Below are positions 6,337 to 8,855 of a DNA stretch of 8,855 bases, in pieces. The DNA is from Ruminococcus sp. CAG:254 (lineage in GTDB: Bacteria > Bacillota > Clostridia > Oscillospirales > Ruminococcaceae). The stretch spans positions 1 to 8,855 of the forward strand of contig HF997960.1 of the NCBI GenBank assembly GCA_000433635.1. Direction: 5' to 3'. The notes below the pieces were generated by a model. That model worked only from the letters and a program-made list of their open reading frames with translations. It had not been told where the DNA came from and searched no databases. The translations under genes and the position numbers were made by a program. Every line of letters starts with the position of its first letter. Position 1 is the first letter of the stretch.

Positions 6337-6817
6337 GGGCAGTTCCTCCCGTCAAGGCGGTGAGCAGGGCATCTGCTTGAGATTGCGTTTCTGTCCGGCT
6401 GGCATAGGTCAGCATCTGTTCCATTGCCTTTTGTCGGTCACAGAGTTTGATTTCGACCCCGCCATTTTTATCCCGCTTGATTTCAGTGACATTGAACAAG
6501 TCCAGCTTGGCGAGTTCTTCCGGAGAGAGGTTGTCTGCGGAGAAAATCAGCTTTGCAGCATCATTGCAGCTGCCGAATGCCAGCCGTTCAAGTCCTGCCA
6601 GAACTTGCGGAATGGGACTGCGGAGGGAAAGGGATTTCAGCACACTTTGAATCAGTTCCCGACAGTCCGCCCGCTGTAACAGCAGGACACCTCGTTCCAA
6701 TGCTTCTTCTTGTGGGTAGCCGGCGTGCAGGGCTGCTTCTTGGACATTACAAAGCATTGCATACCAGATACAGAAGCAGCGTTCCTGCGGTCGAATTGTT
6801 CGTCTTGCCATAATCAT
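6320..6817 (-). CDS. Phage terminase small subunit (165 aa)
   Basis: This is the DNA-recognition part of the packaging enzyme. It binds the pac or cos region and hands it to the large subunit. Residues 24-49 (EAALHAGYPQEEALERGVLLLQ region) match the helix-turn-helix with the AGY motif usual in small terminases. The central helices AKLIFSADNLSPEELAKLD lead to a charged hairpin, TEIKRDKNGGVEIKL, followed by DRQKAMEQML, also typical of the XtmA-like family. The frame is open to 7003, but GAAAGGAG stands 5 nt before the ATG at 6817. ATGs at 6820 and 6811 are in frame and cannot be excluded. The far upstream extension has no ribosome binding site and is Cys/Ser/Lys-rich, so it is probably leader. 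Function is well supported by its overlap with terL. Confidence 0.85.
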   Translation of the reverse strand: MIMARRTIRPQERCFCIWYAMLCNVQEAALHAGYPQEEALERGVLLLQRADCRELIQSVLKSLSLRSPIPQVLAGLERLAFGSCNDAAKLIFSADNLSPEELAKLDLFNVTEIKRDKNGGVEIKLCDRQKAMEQMLTYASRTETQSQADALLTALTGGTAHADNI

Positions 6818-6877
6818 CATCGCTCCTTTCTTTGCTTTGGAGAGGGCTTGAATGGATTCAGAGGAAAAAGCCCTTTC

Positions 6878-6883
6878 ACTATA
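6878..6883 (-). promoter_or_regulatory. Candidate -10 element of the phage head operon
   Basis: TATAGT on the minus strand sits about 60 nt upstream of the terS start. At 17-nt spacing the -35 position falls inside the palindrome at 6901-6924 and reads CAAGTT, a poor match. A promoter that needs an activator, or is blocked at the -35 by a repressor, would look like this. The call is weak. Confidence 0.3.
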
Positions 6884-6900
6884 CAGCGATTTTCGGGAAA

Positions 6901-6924
6901 AACTTGTACGCAAACGTACAAGTT
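6901..6924. promoter_or_regulatory. Perfect 10-bp palindrome, likely operator
   Basis: The arms AACTTGTACG and CGTACAAGTT are exact inverted copies separated by CAAA. A related sequence, TTTGTACA, follows at about 6942-6949 within another weak inverted repeat (TTACA...TGTAA). Two spaced, related half-sites over a -35 region are what a dimeric phage or host regulator would bind. The centre and arms do not match the Gram-positive LexA box (GAAC-N4-GTTC). Confidence 0.55.
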
Positions 6925-7058
6925 GCAACACGGTTTTACAATTTGTACATATTTTTTGTAAGAATCGCAAAAACAAGACCTTGATTTTTGTGCAGAATAA
7001 CACTATTTTACGAGATACATTTTTATAAAAAATATTTTAATAATCGTTGCAAAAAACG
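6925..7058. other. AT-rich spacer upstream of the phage operon
   Basis: There is no gene here. Long A and T runs (for example TTTTTATAAAAAATATTTTAA near 7020-7040) and a weak minus-strand promoter candidate (TTGCAA near 7045-7050, 18 nt, then TTATAA) are all I can see. It could act as UP-element or bent DNA for a terS promoter. Confidence 0.3.
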
Positions 7059-7303
7059 AGCCGCAGGCAACCAAAAAGTTTTTCGATGCAGCAGTTTTTC
7101 AAAAATGTCCGAGGTGTGGGCGAGTAGCCCACGTTTGCGAAGCAAATTATATTTGCAGCATGCTGGCAGGCAAAAGCAGGGGTGGAACCCCCTTTTGCCG
7201 GACGCTGAAAATCGTTTTCTCTAAGAGAAATCATGCAATGCATCTTCTGAAGTCAAAGCAATAAACAAATATTTTATAATCATTCCAGTGAGCAGTTCCA
7301 ACA
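7059..7303 (+). repeat. Repeat copy C (fullest copy)
   Basis: This is the most complete copy. It contains AGCCGCAGGCAA (7059-7070), AAAAAGTTTTTCG and GCAGCAGTTTTTC, the GTGGGC-GAGTA-GCCCAC hairpin (7116-7132), the GTTTGC-GAA-GCAAAT hairpin (7133-7147), the 50-nt block with the long hairpin (7155-7204), and TTTCTC-TAA-GAGAAA (about 7216-7230). It ends with the module shared with copy D (7257-7302). It lies between the divergent terS and TetM-like genes, and its right end is 18 nt before the -35 box of the latter. Short frames through it, such as the EVWASSP peptide frame, recur in copy A but change amino acids there, so the DNA or RNA rather than a peptide seems to be conserved. Confidence 0.85.
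7169..7199 (+). repeat. 31-nt hairpin, identical to 2620-2650
   Basis: The sequence and pairing are the same as at 2620-2650: an 8-bp and a 5-bp stem, a CA bulge and a GGA loop. The lack of any substitution over 31 nt, while the surrounding modules have drifted, suggests either recent spread or constraint on the fold. Confidence 0.85.
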
Positions 7304-7320
7304 AAATACACCGCACAGCA

Positions 7321-7349
7321 TTGTCGCAACGCATAAAATATGCTATAAT
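7321..7349 (+). promoter_or_regulatory. Sigma-A promoter with extended -10 for the TetM-like GTPase
   Basis: The -35 TTGTCG (7321-7326) and -10 TATAAT (7344-7349) are 17 nt apart, and the -10 is preceded by TGC, an extended -10. Transcription should start near 7356, giving a leader of about 58 nt. The -35 box begins 18 nt after the end of repeat copy C. Confidence 0.75.
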
Positions 7350-7413
7350 AGAACCAGCCTTTTTTCACACAAAGAATGAAGGAAACAACGAAACAGATAG
7401 GATTTGAATCAAT

Positions 7414-8855
7414 ATGAATCAATATACCGTCATTGGCATTCTCGCCCATGTAGATGCCGGAAAAACAACGCTTTCGGAGGCATTGCTGTTTCAAGCAGGT
7501 GTCATCCGCAAACAAGGCAGAGTCGACCATAAAGATGCCTTTCTGGATACCAACCCACTGGAACGGGAGCGAGGGATTACCATCTTTTCCAAGCAAGCTA
7601 TCCTGCCCTTGCCGGAAAAGACCATCACCTTGCTGGACACGCCGGGGCATGTCGATTTTTCTGCTGAAACTGAACGAACCTTGCAGGTATTAGATGCTGC
7701 CATTTTGGTCATCAGCGGTCTGGATGGCGTACAGAGCCACACCGAAACGCTCTGGCAACTGTTGCAGCAGTATCACATCCCAACCTTTTTATTTCTCAAT
7801 AAAATGGACTTGTCCCCCTATTCCGAAGCAGAACTGCTCACACAGCTACAGGAAAAATTATCGCCGCACTGCCTTTCTTTCACACAGAAAGATGCAGCCT
7901 TTTATGAAGCTGCTGCTCTTGCAGAGGAAGCCTGTTTGCAACAATATCTGGAAACAGAGCAGATTTCGGATGACCTGCTTCGCACTGCCATTGCAAACCG
8001 CACCTTGTTCCCCTGTTGGTTTGGCTCTGCTCTGAAACAGCAAGGCATTGCAGACTTTTTAAATCTGCTGGACAAATACGCTCCAACTGTTCCGGAGCAG
8101 TCTGCATTTGGAGCAAAAGTATATAAGATTACCGAAGACGAATCTGGCAACCGTCTGACGCATCTAAAAATCACTGGCGGAACGCTGCACGTTCGGGATA
8201 AATTGCCGAGTGGCGAAAAAATCACGCAAATTCGTCTTTATAATGGTGTAAAGTTTCAAACCGTCGATGCTGTCACCAGTGGTATGGTGTGTGCCATTAC
8301 TGGATTGTCAAAAACTTATGCTGGGCAGGGGCTGGGAAAAGAACATGATACCGCACCGCCGACCCTTGCCCCCGTGTTGTCCTATCGGGTGCAGATACCG
8401 CCGTCTTTGGATGTTCATAAAGTATTGGAAAATATGCGGAAACTGGAACAGGAAGATCCGCAGCTGCAAGTACGATGGAACGAACAGTTGCAAGAAATAT
8501 CCGTTCGCCTGATGGGAGAAATTCAACTTGCTGTCTTGCAACGGTTGATGTTAGAGCGGTTTTCCATGCCGATTTCTTTTGATAGCGGTAGCATTGCTTA
8601 TCGGGAAACCATTCAAAAACCAGTAGAAGGCGTTGGACACTACGAACCACTTCGGCATTATGCAGAGGTGCATCTATTATTAGAGCCATTGCCAACAGGC
8701 AGCGGTTTGCAGTTTGCAGCAGCTTGCAAAGAAGATGATTTAGATCGCAACTGGCAACGGCTTGTTCTGACACATTTACAGGAAAAAACGCACGGTGGTG
8801 TGCTGATGAATGCCCCGATTACTGATATGAAAATCACATTGATTGCTGGAAAAGC
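7414..8855 (+). CDS. Tet(M)/EF-G-like translational GTPase, partial (480 codons, runs off the window)
   Basis: This is a ribosome-binding GTPase related to EF-G and the tetracycline ribosomal protection proteins. The G-domain motifs are intact: AHVDAGKTT (11-19), RERGITI (51-57), DTPGH (75-79), NKMD (129-132) and GSA (204-206). A beta-barrel domain II covers roughly 225-305. Domain III starts near SYRVQIPPSLD (about 322) and includes VRLMGEIQLAVLQRL. A domain IV beginning follows the YRETIQKPVEGVGHYEPL segment. The 3' end is beyond the window. VEGVGHYEPLRHYAEVHLLLEP and NAPITDMKITL look like the uncharacterised chromosomal TetM-like factors of Clostridia rather than true Tet(M), so resistance should not be assumed. 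The ATG at 7414 follows an in-frame TGA by two codons; its ribosome binding site (AGGA, 11 nt away) is weak. Confidence 0.88.
   Translation, partial: MNQYTVIGILAHVDAGKTTLSEALLFQAGVIRKQGRVDHKDAFLDTNPLERERGITIFSKQAILPLPEKTITLLDTPGHVDFSAETERTLQVLDAAILVISGLDGVQSHTETLWQLLQQYHIPTFLFLNKMDLSPYSEAELLTQLQEKLSPHCLSFTQKDAAFYEAAALAEEACLQQYLETEQISDDLLRTAIANRTLFPCWFGSALKQQGIADFLNLLDKYAPTVPEQSAFGAKVYKITEDESGNRLTHLKITGGTLHVRDKLPSGEKITQIRLYNGVKFQTVDAVTSGMVCAITGLSKTYAGQGLGKEHDTAPPTLAPVLSYRVQIPPSLDVHKVLENMRKLEQEDPQLQVRWNEQLQEISVRLMGEIQLAVLQRLMLERFSMPISFDSGSIAYRETIQKPVEGVGHYEPLRHYAEVHLLLEPLPTGSGLQFAAACKEDDLDRNWQRLVLTHLQEKTHGGVLMNAPITDMKITLIAGK

Noticed and set aside
6901..6924. LexA (SOS) box upstream of terS.
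   Set aside because: The palindrome lacks the GAAC-N4-GTTC centre known for Gram-positive LexA.
6818..7003. N-terminal extension of the small terminase to 7003.
   Set aside because: It passes through the palindrome and the -10 candidate, has no ribosome binding site and has unusual composition. AAGGAG directly precedes the ATG cluster at 6811-6820.
7169..7199. The 31-nt hairpin as an intrinsic terminator.
   Set aside because: The stem is strong, but no T-run follows on either strand, so a standard intrinsic terminator is not supported.
6988..7224. Plus-strand 78-codon frame across repeat copy C whose peptide segments recur in copy A.
   Set aside because: The recurrence follows from DNA similarity. 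Amino acids change between copies, the two halves are in different frames in copy A, and there is no ribosome binding site.
7059..7303. Repeat copies as a CRISPR array or as an insertion sequence.
   Set aside because: Copies are kilobases apart with no spacer periodicity, contain no transposase frame and show no terminal inverted repeats with target duplications.

Overview
The window looks like a Gram-positive, Firmicutes-type genome of intermediate GC, most likely a gut Clostridia of the Ruminococcus/Oscillospiraceae kind. This rests on strong AGGAGG ribosome binding sites, sigma-A style promoters, PBSX-like terminase subunits and a Firmicutes-type TetM-like GTPase. The genus is an inference from general impression, not from a search.

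Positions about 6820 down to 259 hold a packaging-and-head module of a tailed phage, all on the minus strand. In transcription order it is: small terminase (6817-6320), large terminase (6336-5074), portal (4899-3745), major capsid protein (3723-2761), a prohead-protease/scaffold fusion (2352-1471), a head-tail connector candidate (1455-1006), a tail-terminator-like protein (1076-660) and an unidentified small structural protein (660-259). Tail genes should continue beyond position 1. The large terminase keeps its ATPase and nuclease motifs, and no frameshift is visible in any gene. The genes are tightly packed or overlapping except at two junctions, terL/portal and capsid/protease.

Those two junctions, the region upstream of terS, and the left edge of the window carry copies of one modular, hairpin-rich, non-coding repeat. 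All copies have the same orientation, antisense to the phage genes. The most conserved parts are a core with two adjacent hairpins (copies A, B, C) and a 50-nt block with a 13-bp bulged hairpin that differs at one position between copies A and C. Copies A and B stop within about 10 bp of the Shine-Dalgarno sequence of the next phage gene. Copy B borders a 19-codon ORF that has an excellent ribosome binding site at the end of terL, and just downstream the portal gene has its Shine-Dalgarno misplaced relative to its only conventional start codon. A G-quadruplex motif followed by a T-run lies 14 nt after the capsid stop codon.

From 7414 to the right edge, on the plus strand, is the first part of a Tet(M)/EF-G-like translational GTPase with its own good extended -10 promoter. 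It is divergent from the phage operon and looks like a chromosomal housekeeping-type paralogue rather than a classical resistance gene. No integrase, repressor or replication gene lies between terS and this gene. The head module therefore abuts what looks like host DNA, which suggests a domesticated or rearranged element (PBSX- or GTA-like), although one window cannot prove it.
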